Assembly (NCBI GenBank): GCA_017744715.1
Contig: JAGIAT010000001.1
Span: 248,001 to 312,000 of the forward strand
DNA from: Niabella sp.
GTDB taxonomy: Bacteria; Bacteroidota; Bacteroidia; Chitinophagales; Chitinophagaceae
Direction: 5' to 3'
DNA length: 64,000 nt
Translations under genes and position numbers: made by a program
Shown: piece by piece, positions 44,942-53,562 of the stretch
Layout of the letters: each line of letters starts with the position of its first letter
How positions within the stretch are numbered: the first letter of the stretch is position 1
The notes under the pieces: model-generated
What the model saw: the letters and a program-made list of their open reading frames with translations, nothing else
Database searches by the model: none
Told to the model about the DNA's origin: nothing

Positions 44942-46450
44942 ATGACAAAAAAAGACCTTATTGATCAGCGATTGGTAAAAGAAGCCGAGCAAATGGTAAT
45001 GCGTACCCACACAAGGCGGCATTTTATAAAAGAGAGTGCGATGGGCCTGGGTGCACTGGCGATGGGATCCTTGCTGGGAGGCTGCGGCGGCAAAAAAAAG
45101 GCAGCGCACTCCATCGTATTTGATCCGGCACACCCGTTGTTACCCAAGGCACCGGCTTTTTTCGGAAAAGCAAAGAGTGTTATTTTTTTACATATGGCAG
45201 GAGCTCCCTCTCAGCTGGAGCTGTTCGATTATAAACCGGAACTTTCGAAAATGGACGGACAGGATTGTCCGCCTTCCTTCCTGGAAGGAAAACAGTTCGC
45301 TTTTATTACAGGTGTTCCCAAAATGTTAGGCCCGCAGGCGGCCTTCGCCCGGCACGGGCAATCCGGCGCCTGGGTAAGTGAGCATCTTCCACACCTTTCA
45401 CAGGTGGTGGATGAGGTTTCTTTTCTTAAGGCCGTTACAACCGATCAGTTCAACCACGCTCCGGCACAGCTGCTGGTACATACCGGAAGCCCGCGGCTGG
45501 GCAGGCCCAGCATCGGCAGTTGGGTAACCTACGGGTTGGGTACAGAAAACCAGAACCTGCCCGGCTTTGTGGTGCTCACCAGCGGTGGAAGTTTTCCGGA
45601 TGCCGGCAAAAGCGTATGGGGCAGCGGCTTTCTGCCTTCGGTGTACCAGGGCGTGCAATGCCGCAGTGAAGGGGATCCGGTACTGTTTATAAAGGATCCG
45701 GATGGCATGAGCCGCGATCTGCGTAAAGCCTCCATCGAGGCGGTTAATAAAGCCAACATGCAGGAATACGAGGATTATAATGATCCGGAGATCCTTTCCC
45801 GCATCTCGCAATACGAAATGGCCTACCGGATGCAGATTACAGCACCGGATGTAATGAACATCAATGATGAACCGCAGTACATCCATGATATGTATGGCAC
45901 AAAACCCGGCAAAGCATGTTTTGCCAATAATGTATTGCTGGCGCGTAAGCTGGTGGAAAAAGGAGTGCGTTTTGTGCAGCTGTTTGACTGGGGGTGGGAT
46001 GCGCATGGTGATAACCCCAGCAATGCGCTCAACATCGGCATCATTAACAAATACAGGAGCGTGGATAAACCGGTTACGGCCCTGCTGATGGATTTGAAGC
46101 AGCGCGGTCTGCTGGATGAAACCCTGGTGGTTTGGGCCGGAGAATTTGGACGTACCCCGATGATGGAGAACCGGAACGGGGCGCAAAACCCCTTTAAGGG
46201 AAGAGATCACCATACGGAAGCGTTTACGATCTGGATGGCCGGTGGCGGCATAAAAAAAGGATATACACATGGGGAAACAGATGAAATAGGATACAGTGCT
46301 GTAAGCGGCAAAGTGGATGCGTTTGATATACAGGCAACCATTTTAAATCAATTGGGATTTGATCACGAACAGTTTACTTATCCGTACCAGGGACGGCCGT
46401 TCCGCCTTACCGATGTAGGGGGCAAAGTGATACAGGAGATCATTGCATAA
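44942..46450 (+). CDS. DUF1501 family Tat-exported protein
   Basis: A 502-residue protein with a twin-arginine-like signal (TRRHFIKESAMGLGALAMGS, then LLGGCGG). DUF1501 belongs to the sulfatase/alkaline-phosphatase-like fold. Visible family motifs are SVIFLHMAGAPSQLELFDYK, GSWVTYGLGTENQNLPGFVV, RFVQLFDWGWDAHGDN, LVVWAGEFGRTPMMEN, GRDHHTEAFTIWMAGGG. It is almost always encoded beside a DUF1553 protein, as here. Reaction unknown. The next gene in the same direction is 1 kb away, beyond the antisense toxin pair. Confidence 0.92.
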   Translation: MTKKDLIDQRLVKEAEQMVMRTHTRRHFIKESAMGLGALAMGSLLGGCGGKKKAAHSIVFDPAHPLLPKAPAFFGKAKSVIFLHMAGAPSQLELFDYKPELSKMDGQDCPPSFLEGKQFAFITGVPKMLGPQAAFARHGQSGAWVSEHLPHLSQVVDEVSFLKAVTTDQFNHAPAQLLVHTGSPRLGRPSIGSWVTYGLGTENQNLPGFVVLTSGGSFPDAGKSVWGSGFLPSVYQGVQCRSEGDPVLFIKDPDGMSRDLRKASIEAVNKANMQEYEDYNDPEILSRISQYEMAYRMQITAPDVMNINDEPQYIHDMYGTKPGKACFANNVLLARKLVEKGVRFVQLFDWGWDAHGDNPSNALNIGIINKYRSVDKPVTALLMDLKQRGLLDETLVVWAGEFGRTPMMENRNGAQNPFKGRDHHTEAFTIWMAGGGIKKGYTHGETDEIGYSAVSGKVDAFDIQATILNQLGFDHEQFTYPYQGRPFRLTDVGGKVIQEIIA

Positions 46451-46479
46451 TATCCGGAATTGCATTTTTAAATGTCAGG

Positions 46480-47097
46480 TCAAATTAATGCAACAAGATC
46501 GGGAAGCGTTTTATGAAACCATTCGGGTAATTGGTCTGCAGCGATGCTTTCCTGAACAGTTCCAGTATTGATGATCATAAACTGCATATGTTCCATTGTA
46601 GAAGTATCTAAAATAAAAATAGTGTCAAAGAGCCGAAATCTTTTATTCAATTGCTCCAGGTTGCCGAAAAAATTTTCGCGCAGGGTTAGCGCATCTACAA
46701 AATGTCCACCTTCTTTTGCTCTTATTAAAACACGGTTTGAAGATAGCTCCGGACTATTAAGACAAAAAAATACAAGATGCAGGGAGTATCCTGCTTCCTT
46801 AAACATGTTCACGATGTTCCAGCTTTCGTCCTTTGAAAAATGTCCCTCATACGCAAAGTCGGTCTTGTTTTTCAGGGCGGCTTCAGCTAACCGGAGGAAC
46901 TCTTTTTCAACGAAATCAGAAGAACGAATATTTAATTCCTTTTGAACCTTGATGCCATCTTTCCATAGCCTGCTTTTGGTTTCAAGGTACAATTTGTCCC
47001 CATCAAAAATTGAAGTGATATGTTCGGGAAAATAGGTGTATCCGACTGTAGACTTTCCAGCTCCGTTCGACCCAGTTATAATATACAGCCCAGGCAT
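46480..47097 (-). CDS. Zeta-toxin-like P-loop kinase
   Basis: A 205-residue P-loop protein. Walker A GSNGAGKST lies at residues 9-17, with FDGDKLY at ~31, a FAYEGHFSKDESW segment resembling the zeta Walker-B/substrate region, and RAKEGGHFVDALTLRENF near residue 128, equivalent to the R..RGGH.V....I..R lid of zeta toxins. Zeta toxins phosphorylate UDP-GlcNAc and block peptidoglycan synthesis; whether this one does is unknown. A small gene lies five bases upstream in the same direction, as in toxin-antitoxin pairs. It is antisense within the DUF1553/DUF1501 group. Confidence 0.8.
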   Translation of the reverse strand: MPGLYIITGSNGAGKSTVGYTYFPEHITSIFDGDKLYLETKSRLWKDGIKVQKELNIRSSDFVEKEFLRLAEAALKNKTDFAYEGHFSKDESWNIVNMFKEAGYSLHLVFFCLNSPELSSNRVLIRAKEGGHFVDALTLRENFFGNLEQLNKRFRLFDTIFILDTSTMEHMQFMIINTGTVQESIAADQLPEWFHKTLPDLVALI

Positions 47098-47102
47098 GCT
47101 GT

Positions 47103-47360
47103 TTATACCAGTTTGTATCGAACCCGTATTTGCCTGGCAGCTTCGGCATTTAATGTTCGTATTTCAACAAACTCAGTCCCTGCCTTATTTTGGCGAACAA
47201 GCTTTATTTGCCCGTCTGGGTATTCCAAAAAACAGGTGTCATCCTGGAGCTCTCTGGAATTAATCATAAACGGCAACCCTTTGGAAAGCTGCCGGGATCG
47301 TAGTTGTTTTACTGCGAGGTTGGCTTTTTTTGTAAGTCCAGCGGTATTAACAAAAGACAT
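47103..47360 (-). CDS. Small partner of the zeta-like kinase, putative antitoxin
   Basis: An 85-residue basic protein (MSFVNTAGLTKKANLAVKQL, ...QDDTCFLEYPDGQIKLVRQN, ...AARQIRVRYKLV). The ATG at 47360 was chosen because an AAAGGAG Shine-Dalgarno lies seven bases upstream; a longer frame from 47417 lacks such a site. It ends five bases before the zeta-like gene, so translation is probably coupled. I do not recognise a family; the role as antitoxin is inferred from position only. Confidence 0.65.
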   Translation of the reverse strand: MSFVNTAGLTKKANLAVKQLRSRQLSKGLPFMINSRELQDDTCFLEYPDGQIKLVRQNKAGTEFVEIRTLNAEAARQIRVRYKLV

Positions 47361-47479
47361 TTTTTTGCTCCTTTTAATAAGAAATACTAAGGTACAAAAA
47401 AAGCCGGTTACTTTCATTGATACCGGTATATGCCATATGAAAGCCGTAAATTTGATTGTTCACAAACGATTGCAGGATT

Positions 47480-48415
47480 ATGAACCATAGCAGAAGGAGT
47501 TTTTTAAAATCATCATCCGCTGCAGCAGCAGCGGGTTTGTTTTTCCCTTACGGAGATATGACCACAAAACCGGAACAATTAAAGGAACCTGCCAGGGCCG
47601 GTTTCCGGCTGTTGATCCTGGCAACAAACTGGGGATTCAACGGGTCCGCAGACGCTTTTTGTGCTGCTGCTAAAAAAGAGGGATACGATGGTATTGAAGT
47701 TTGGTGGCCGGGAGAAGCGGCGCAACAGAAAGAACTGTTTGATGCATTAAAGAAGCATCAGCTGGAGGTAGGGTTTCTTTGCGGAGGCTATCAGCCCGTT
47801 TGGAAAGAACATTTGGAATACTTTAAAAGAACCGTTGCCGCTGCTGCCGGAAACCCCGCGCAAAAACCGGTGTACATCAACTGTCATTCCGGACGGGATC
47901 ATTTCAGCTATGAAGAAAACAAGGCCTTCATCGATTTTACCGGCGAACTTGCCGCAAAAACGGGGATCACGATCTGTCATGAAACGCATCGCTCACGGAT
48001 GTTGTTTGCGGCACATGTGGCGCGGCAGTTCATTGAAAAAAATCCGTCTTTAAAATTGACTCTCGACATCTCACACTGGTGCAATGTACACGAAAGCATG
48101 CTGGGCGATCAGCAGGAAACCGTAGCGCTGGCCCTGGCAAAAGCAGAACATATTCATGCCCGGATCGGCCACGCCGAAGGCCCGCAGGTTAATGACCCGC
48201 GCGCACCGGAATGGGCGGCCGTGGTAAAACAGCACTTCGACTGGTGGGATGTGATCGCCGCCCGCAAACGGCAGCGGGGAGAAACAATGACGGTACTCAC
48301 CGAATTCGGCCCGCCTGCGTATATGCCGGTATTGCCCTACACACAGCAACCCGTAGCCGATCAATGGGCCATTAATGTACACATGATGAAAACACTCAGA
48401 AACCGGTATCAATAA
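47480..48415 (+). CDS. Tat-exported sugar phosphate isomerase/epimerase-like protein
   Basis: A 311-residue TIM-barrel protein of the xylose isomerase-like AP endonuclease 2 superfamily. The N-terminus carries RRSFLKSSSAAAAAGLFF, a twin-arginine signal. Barrel motifs include YDGIEVWWPG, VGFLCGGYQ, YINCHSGRDHF, TICHETHRSRMLF, LTLDISHWCNV, HIHARIGHAEGPQ, and TVLTEFGPPAY. Glu/His/Asp residues in these match the metal-binding site of the superfamily. The ATG at 47480 fits the Tat signal. It is followed by the DUF2231-cytochrome gene after six bases. Confidence 0.87.
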   Translation: MNHSRRSFLKSSSAAAAAGLFFPYGDMTTKPEQLKEPARAGFRLLILATNWGFNGSADAFCAAAKKEGYDGIEVWWPGEAAQQKELFDALKKHQLEVGFLCGGYQPVWKEHLEYFKRTVAAAAGNPAQKPVYINCHSGRDHFSYEENKAFIDFTGELAAKTGITICHETHRSRMLFAAHVARQFIEKNPSLKLTLDISHWCNVHESMLGDQQETVALALAKAEHIHARIGHAEGPQVNDPRAPEWAAVVKQHFDWWDVIAARKRQRGETMTVLTEFGPPAYMPVLPYTQQPVADQWAINVHMMKTLRNRYQ

Positions 48416-48421
48416 TTGTTT

Positions 48422-49825
48422 ATGAAGATGCTTGCATTGGTGGATTTTATCGGACGCTTTCACCCTGTATGGGTGCACCTGCCCATCGGGATCCTGTTGA
48501 TGGCCTGTTTATTCCAGTTGTTTGCAAAACGGTATCCCCTGTTGAAGCCCGCCATCCCCGTATTGTTTTTTTGGGGTGCCATAACGGCAATTGTTTCCTG
48601 TATTACCGGGTATCTGCTGTCGTTAAGCGGGGATTATGACCAGGCACTCGTAGCACAACACCAATGGATGGGCATTGGCACCGCAGCCGTGTCGTTGATC
48701 TTTTATGGTTTAAACCGGCTTTCATTAACCGGCGGATACGCCCGTTTAGGTGCGGTTGTTATTCTTATACTGATCCTGGTTACCGGTCACCTGGGCGGCT
48801 CTTTAACGCATGGTGCAGATTATTTGACCGCAGGTTTAAACGAAGCGGGTACGGCGCAGGAAATGAAACCGATCCCCAATATACAGGAGGCCGTCCTGTA
48901 CACCGATGTGGTGCAGCCGGTATTGCAGCGGAAATGCTACAGCTGCCATGGCAGCAGCAAGCAAAAAGGCAAGCTGCGCCTCGATGCAGAAGCGCAGATC
49001 CTGAAAGGAGGAAAGGATGGAAAAGCCATCGTAAGCGGTAAGCCGGATGAAAGCGCCCTTATCAAACGGCTGTTGCTGCCGCTAAACGACGATGACCACA
49101 TGCCACCCAAAGAAAAACCGCAGCTAACTCCAACCGAGGTGGCCGTGCTGAGCTGGTGGGTAAGTACGGGCAATAGCTTTACAAAAAAGATAAAGGAATT
49201 GCCGCAGCCAGATAAAATAAAACCGGTACTGGCAGCCCTGCAGTCGGGTAGTTCCGGCCAGACCGCAAAAAAGACGGAGCTGCCGGAAGGCGAAGTGGAG
49301 CCGGCAGATGAGGGGGCACTAAAAAAGCTAAAAGAGGCGGGCATCATAGCGGTTCCGGTTTCTAATGAAACCAATTATCTTTCGGTGAGCTTCGTTACGG
49401 CTGGCCCCCAGGCACAGCAACTGCTTACACTCCTGGAACCTTTGAAAAAACAGGTTGTATGGCTAAAGCTGGAAGATAGTAAGATCACCGATGAGGGATT
49501 AGCGGTGATTGCAAAACTTACGCAGCTTACCCGCCTGCAATTGGCAAACACCAAAATAACGGATGCCGGGCTGGCACAACTCAGGTCGCTGCAACAGTTG
49601 CAGGTATTAAATCTGGTAGGAACGGCGGTTACCGAAAAAGGACTGGCTTCTTTAAAGGAGTTAAAATCACTGAGGGCCCTTTATCTTTATAAAACGGGTA
49701 TTGGCACCGCCGCCTGGGGACAGTTAAAACAATGGTTCCCTAAAACAGTGCTGGATTCCGGTGGCTACACCGTGCCCATCCTGCCCACAGATACCACGCT
49801 GGTAACTGCAGACAACAAAAAATAA
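48422..49825 (+). CDS. DUF2231 membrane - PSCyt1 cytochrome - LRR fusion protein
   Basis: A 467-residue protein. Residues 1-150 form a DUF2231-like membrane domain with about four helices (FHPVWVHLPIGILLMACLFQ, AQHQWMGIGTAAVSLIFYG). PSCyt1 follows with the haem motif CYSCHGSSKQKGKLRLD and SALIKRLLLPLNDDDHMPP. After a charged linker, the C-terminal ~110 residues are leucine-rich repeats (KITDEGLAVIAKLTQLTRLQ, ANTKITDAGLAQLRSLQQLQ). This arrangement is typical of Bacteroidota/Planctomycetes genes accompanying DUF1553-DUF1501 sets. It probably couples haem electron transfer in the inner membrane with a binding surface. Start ATG at 48422. Confidence 0.88.
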   Translation: MKMLALVDFIGRFHPVWVHLPIGILLMACLFQLFAKRYPLLKPAIPVLFFWGAITAIVSCITGYLLSLSGDYDQALVAQHQWMGIGTAAVSLIFYGLNRLSLTGGYARLGAVVILILILVTGHLGGSLTHGADYLTAGLNEAGTAQEMKPIPNIQEAVLYTDVVQPVLQRKCYSCHGSSKQKGKLRLDAEAQILKGGKDGKAIVSGKPDESALIKRLLLPLNDDDHMPPKEKPQLTPTEVAVLSWWVSTGNSFTKKIKELPQPDKIKPVLAALQSGSSGQTAKKTELPEGEVEPADEGALKKLKEAGIIAVPVSNETNYLSVSFVTAGPQAQQLLTLLEPLKKQVVWLKLEDSKITDEGLAVIAKLTQLTRLQLANTKITDAGLAQLRSLQQLQVLNLVGTAVTEKGLASLKELKSLRALYLYKTGIGTAAWGQLKQWFPKTVLDSGGYTVPILPTDTTLVTADNKK

Positions 49826-50032
49826 CCGGTTCTTTAATGCACCCGCCTGGTAATTGCTACCAGTTGGTTATATAAAGCATGCCGCCTAAAAAAGCAAAAG
49901 AGTGCGCTATACGTAAAAACATATTTGTATAATATAAATGTGTTTATTTTTCACAATTTGGTATTACATTTTTATAATTTTATTTATAAATGTTAATATT
50001 TAAATTTATACAATTCGTATAGGCCTCTTAAG

Positions 50033-50806
50033 ATGCGTTTTTTAGTAAAATTACAAGCTGCCCGTTTGTCGGCATTACCCATAAATTACCAGAGCTCCTT
50101 AGCAGCAGCAATCCGGCGCATCCTTTCGAAAAGCAAACTGGCCGCTACCACTTTTTCGCACGAGGAAGGTTACCGGCAGGATGCCGGGCTGTTTTCCTTT
50201 TCAAATATGAACTGCGCATTTAAGCCGGAAGAAGACCGGTTGTGGTTGTTGAATAAAGAACTTTCCTTCTTTTTGGGATTGCATTTGCCGGAACAAATGC
50301 AATCGTTTGTTGTTGGGCTCTTTCAATATGAACGGCTGTTTGTTGGCGATGAACATACAACAAGTTCCTTCAAAATAAAAGGCCTGGAACCGTTATCCGA
50401 GCCGGCATATACCGCTGAAGAGGGCGGCTTTGCTTCTTTATTGGTAAGGCCGGTTTCACCGGTGGCCTTGCACAATCCTTCAAATACGACCTTTCTGTTC
50501 CCGGAGGAGCCGGGGTTTATTGAAGCCGTAAATGCCGCCTGGCGAAAAAAAATAGCTGCAACCTATGATACCGCAACGGCTGAAAAAGCATTGTTAACCT
50601 CAAAAATAGCAGGTGCCGCAAACCGCACCCGGTTCCGGTTTGCGAGTATTGCCAATGAGGATGGAACCATAAAAAACATCCGGGGTTGCCTGAATTTTGT
50701 GCTGAAGGTAACCGCCCGCAAGCCGTTTCTTCACCTTTTACTCAATACCGGTATGGGGGCATATAACCACCAGGGAATGGGATTTCTTGAAGTGGTACCA
50801 GCCTGA
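50033..50806 (+). CDS. cas6: CRISPR-associated endoribonuclease Cas6 (orphan)
   Basis: A 257-residue Cas6 family protein, which cuts pre-crRNA within its repeats. The N-terminal RRM-like domain starts MRFLVKLQAARLSALPINYQ, with H43 in TTFSHEEGYRQ where Cas6 enzymes have their catalytic His, and FSFSNMNC strand. The C-terminal domain ends with the glycine-rich loop TGMGAYNHQGMGFLEVVP, the Cas6 hallmark GxGxxxxxGfG. Length is normal. No other cas gene and no CRISPR array is in this window. An AT-rich ~130-base tract directly upstream probably contains its promoter. Confidence 0.85.
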   Translation: MRFLVKLQAARLSALPINYQSSLAAAIRRILSKSKLAATTFSHEEGYRQDAGLFSFSNMNCAFKPEEDRLWLLNKELSFFLGLHLPEQMQSFVVGLFQYERLFVGDEHTTSSFKIKGLEPLSEPAYTAEEGGFASLLVRPVSPVALHNPSNTTFLFPEEPGFIEAVNAAWRKKIAATYDTATAEKALLTSKIAGAANRTRFRFASIANEDGTIKNIRGCLNFVLKVTARKPFLHLLLNTGMGAYNHQGMGFLEVVPA

Positions 50807-51180
50807 ATGATAGGGTAAAGAACGGTGGCAATAACGGGTTCTTAACCGTTTAACCCGGGTATTGAAGACCACGGGCTGCGCCTTGCAGCAACTTTTTATG
50901 ATCCTTTTTTCAAAGACAATAGATTCATTAAAAAATTCATATATTCGTTACGGATTACCAACTACCTCCTGATAATGCGCTTTTTTTTGTATAAAAGAAC
51001 AGCTGTTCCGGTGAACGGGCGCGCTGTATGTTTGCCTGAAAAGCCGGGCAACCGGCCGGTTGCGCCCGGATAAGCGGGAACACAAAAAGCGTTCCTTTAT
51101 CCCTTGCTTCCCAGGCTGCTGAGCCATATTCCTTCCAGATATCCGCATCCCTCTACTCTTAACCTGTATTATCGCTGTTC
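50807..51180. other. Gene-free stretch after cas6
   Basis: No repeats characteristic of CRISPR arrays and no convincing gene. It has a weak inverted pair near CGGGTTCTTAACCG (50837-50850) and otherwise unique sequence leading to the hybrid kinase gene. Confidence 0.4.
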
Positions 51181-53262
51181 ATGTTGTCCTCATTTTTACG
51201 AAAGATGTTCCGAAGTATGGCCATTGCGCAAAAGCTGTACTTCATGATTGGAATAATGGCGTTTTTATTGGTGCTGGAGCTATGCACCCTTTGGTGGGCA
51301 TTAGGAACACTTTCGGCAACCAGGGCCTTCGTAAATGGAGAAGGGCTATGGTCAAAAGGCCAGAAGAATGCCGTCACCAGCCTGCTGCTGTATGCCCATT
51401 CGCGGGATGAAAACGATTACCGGGATTATCTTGAGTTTTTAAAAGTACCGATGGGAGACCGCAAGCTCCGGCTGGCTCTTTCCGGAAGTAAGCCCGATAT
51501 CATTGCGGCCAGGCGCGGAATGCTGGAAGGACACAATCATCCCGCAGATGTAGATGGGGTGATCCGGCTTTTCCTGCGGTTTAAAAATGTGTCCTTTCTT
51601 AAAGACGCCATTGCCATCTGGTCTGCAGCGGATACAAGCCTGGATCAGCTGATGCAGATGGGCACGGCCTTGCATCAACAGATCCGCACGGCCTCCACCC
51701 CAACACAGGAGATCGACGCCTCACTCAGCCGTATAAAACAATTGAACACCACCGTTACACAGCTGGAAGATGATTTTTCCCTTACCCTGGGCGCCGGTGC
51801 GCGCTGGTTAGAACGCACCGTGCTGTGGCTGATGCTGGCATTGTCGCTAACCATTGGAGCCATCAGCCTCATGGTTGCTATTTCGGTAAGCCGGAGTATT
51901 GTAAAAGGTGTGCGGGAAATTATACGGGGCACCGGTTTGGTGAGCGAGGGCGTATTAAATACAAGAATAAATGTGTATTCCGATGATGAAATCGGGCGCC
52001 TGGCACAGGCATTTAACCAGATGATCGATACTCTGGAGCGCAATTTTCTGCAAATACAACAACTGGAGGATACCGGTGTAAATCTGAAACGGGATAAGGA
52101 AAAGGCCGAGGCTTCAGAAAAAGCCAAGCAACTTTTCCTGGCAAAAATGAGCCATGAAATACGTACGCCCATGAACGCCATCCTGGGCTTTGCCCGGCTG
52201 CTTGAAGAATCGCTTACCACCCGGGAGCAACAGGAATACATCCGCATCATTATCAAATCGGGCGATAGTCTGCTCATCATCCTCAATGATATCCTGGATT
52301 TTTCCCGGATGGAGGCGGGCAAGATCATTTTTGAAAACGCACCCTTTAACCCGGGAGATGTGGTTCATACCGCAAAACTGATGATGGAGCCCAGGGCCCG
52401 GCAAAAAAGATTAACGATTGAATGTGCAATTGACCCGCAGCTGCCGGAAAAAGTCATCGGGGATTCTGTGCGGCTCAACCAGGTTTTATTGAACCTGCTG
52501 TCCAATGCCATTAAATTCACCGCGCAGGGCAGTATCCGGTTATCGGCCCGTGTGGCCGAAACGCAGGAAGAATCCTGTTGGATAGAATTTGAGGTTGCAG
52601 ATACCGGTATCGGCATTCCTGCCGAGCAACAGGAACGGATCTTTGAGAGTTTTGAACAGGTAGCCAATACCAATGCCCACCGGTTCGGCGGCATCGGATT
52701 GGGGCTTAGTATTGTAAAGCAGCTCATTGAGATGCAGCAGGGAGAGTTGTTTATAGACAGCAAGCCCGGAGCCGGATCCCGGTTTCATTTCAGACTTTCC
52801 TTTATGAAATACCGGGAATCGGAAACGGCCGCAGGAGAAAATACCAGTCCGGTTGATACCCGCGGCAACGGCATACGGGTACTGGTTGCGGAAGACAACA
52901 GGATTAACCAGATGCTGGTAATGAAAGTGCTGAAAAAACAGGGTTTTGAAACAGCACTGGCAGAAAACGGGCAGGTAGCGTTGGAAAAATACCAGCAAAC
53001 AGATTTTGACATCATCCTGATGGACCTCCAGATGCCGGTAATGGACGGGTATGAAGCGGCGCAACAGATCCGTTTGATGGATAACGCCAAAAACGGGATT
53101 CCCATCATTGCATTATCGGCCCATACGTTCCAGGGCGAATATGAGCGCTGCATGGCAATGGGCATCAATGATTTTATTTCCAAACCATTTGAGCGGGAAG
53201 AACTGTACAGCAAAATCCTGCAACTCGTAAAGAACAAACCGGAAAAGGTTTCGGTGCTGTAA
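51181..53262 (+). CDS. Hybrid histidine kinase with receiver domain
   Basis: A 693-residue inner-membrane kinase. The first transmembrane helix is at about residues 20-43, an extracytoplasmic helical sensor follows to ~215, then a second helix and a HAMP domain (IVKGVREIIRGTGLVSEG). HisKA has H325 in KMSHEIRTPMNAI. HATPase_c shows the N box QVLLNLLSNAIKF, G1 DTGIGIP and GGIGLGLSIVKQL. The C-terminal receiver has D615 in IILMDLQMPVMDG and the Lys in ISKPFERE. No DNA-binding output domain, so it probably feeds an Hpt phosphorelay or separate regulator. The sensed signal is unknown. Confidence 0.93.
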   Translation: MLSSFLRKMFRSMAIAQKLYFMIGIMAFLLVLELCTLWWALGTLSATRAFVNGEGLWSKGQKNAVTSLLLYAHSRDENDYRDYLEFLKVPMGDRKLRLALSGSKPDIIAARRGMLEGHNHPADVDGVIRLFLRFKNVSFLKDAIAIWSAADTSLDQLMQMGTALHQQIRTASTPTQEIDASLSRIKQLNTTVTQLEDDFSLTLGAGARWLERTVLWLMLALSLTIGAISLMVAISVSRSIVKGVREIIRGTGLVSEGVLNTRINVYSDDEIGRLAQAFNQMIDTLERNFLQIQQLEDTGVNLKRDKEKAEASEKAKQLFLAKMSHEIRTPMNAILGFARLLEESLTTREQQEYIRIIIKSGDSLLIILNDILDFSRMEAGKIIFENAPFNPGDVVHTAKLMMEPRARQKRLTIECAIDPQLPEKVIGDSVRLNQVLLNLLSNAIKFTAQGSIRLSARVAETQEESCWIEFEVADTGIGIPAEQQERIFESFEQVANTNAHRFGGIGLGLSIVKQLIEMQQGELFIDSKPGAGSRFHFRLSFMKYRESETAAGENTSPVDTRGNGIRVLVAEDNRINQMLVMKVLKKQGFETALAENGQVALEKYQQTDFDIILMDLQMPVMDGYEAAQQIRLMDNAKNGIPIIALSAHTFQGEYERCMAMGINDFISKPFEREELYSKILQLVKNKPEKVSVL

Positions 53263-53341
53263 ACAACCGGCGAAAATTAAAACCGATTCCCGGCATAACG
53301 GGTTGAATGATGCGTACAGGCGCGGTACAGGCCGTTTGTTT

Positions 53342-53369
53342 CAGGCGGCATCCTGGTTGCCGCCTGTTT
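53342..53369 (+). terminator. Hairpin terminator
   Basis: CAGGCGGCA and TGCCGCCTG form a perfect 9-bp stem with a 7-nt loop 79 bases after the hybrid kinase stop codon, followed by TTTC. The T tract is short, so termination may be partial. Confidence 0.6.
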
Positions 53370-53542
53370 CAATAAAAGTAAAAATCATAACGGTCTCTTA
53401 TCAGCTGGGGAACAGGCGCAATTGTAAAGCCCTTTCCGCCTAGCTGCTGATACAACCGGGCTGCTGCTGCCGCGTCTTCAATTTTATACCGGCCTCTTTT
53501 TATTATTGCATCAGATGGGTTTTCCCTGTATTTTTTTGTAGT
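53369..53542 (-). pseudogene. Possible gene remnant
   Basis: An open frame of 57 sense codons on the minus strand has protein-like composition (RGRYKIEDAAAAARLYQQLG, then GFTIAPVPQLIRDRYDFYFY) but no plausible start codon between the upstream in-frame TAA and the region. Its TGA abuts the hairpin at 53342. It may be the tail of a decayed gene; no family recognised. Confidence 0.25.
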
Positions 53543-53562
53543 TTAGGTGCCAAAATTCAGAG

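Noticed and set aside
50948..51148. 66-codon minus-strand frame upstream of the hybrid kinase
   Set aside because: Composition is Arg/Gln-rich without structure, with no neighbour or ribosome site supporting it.
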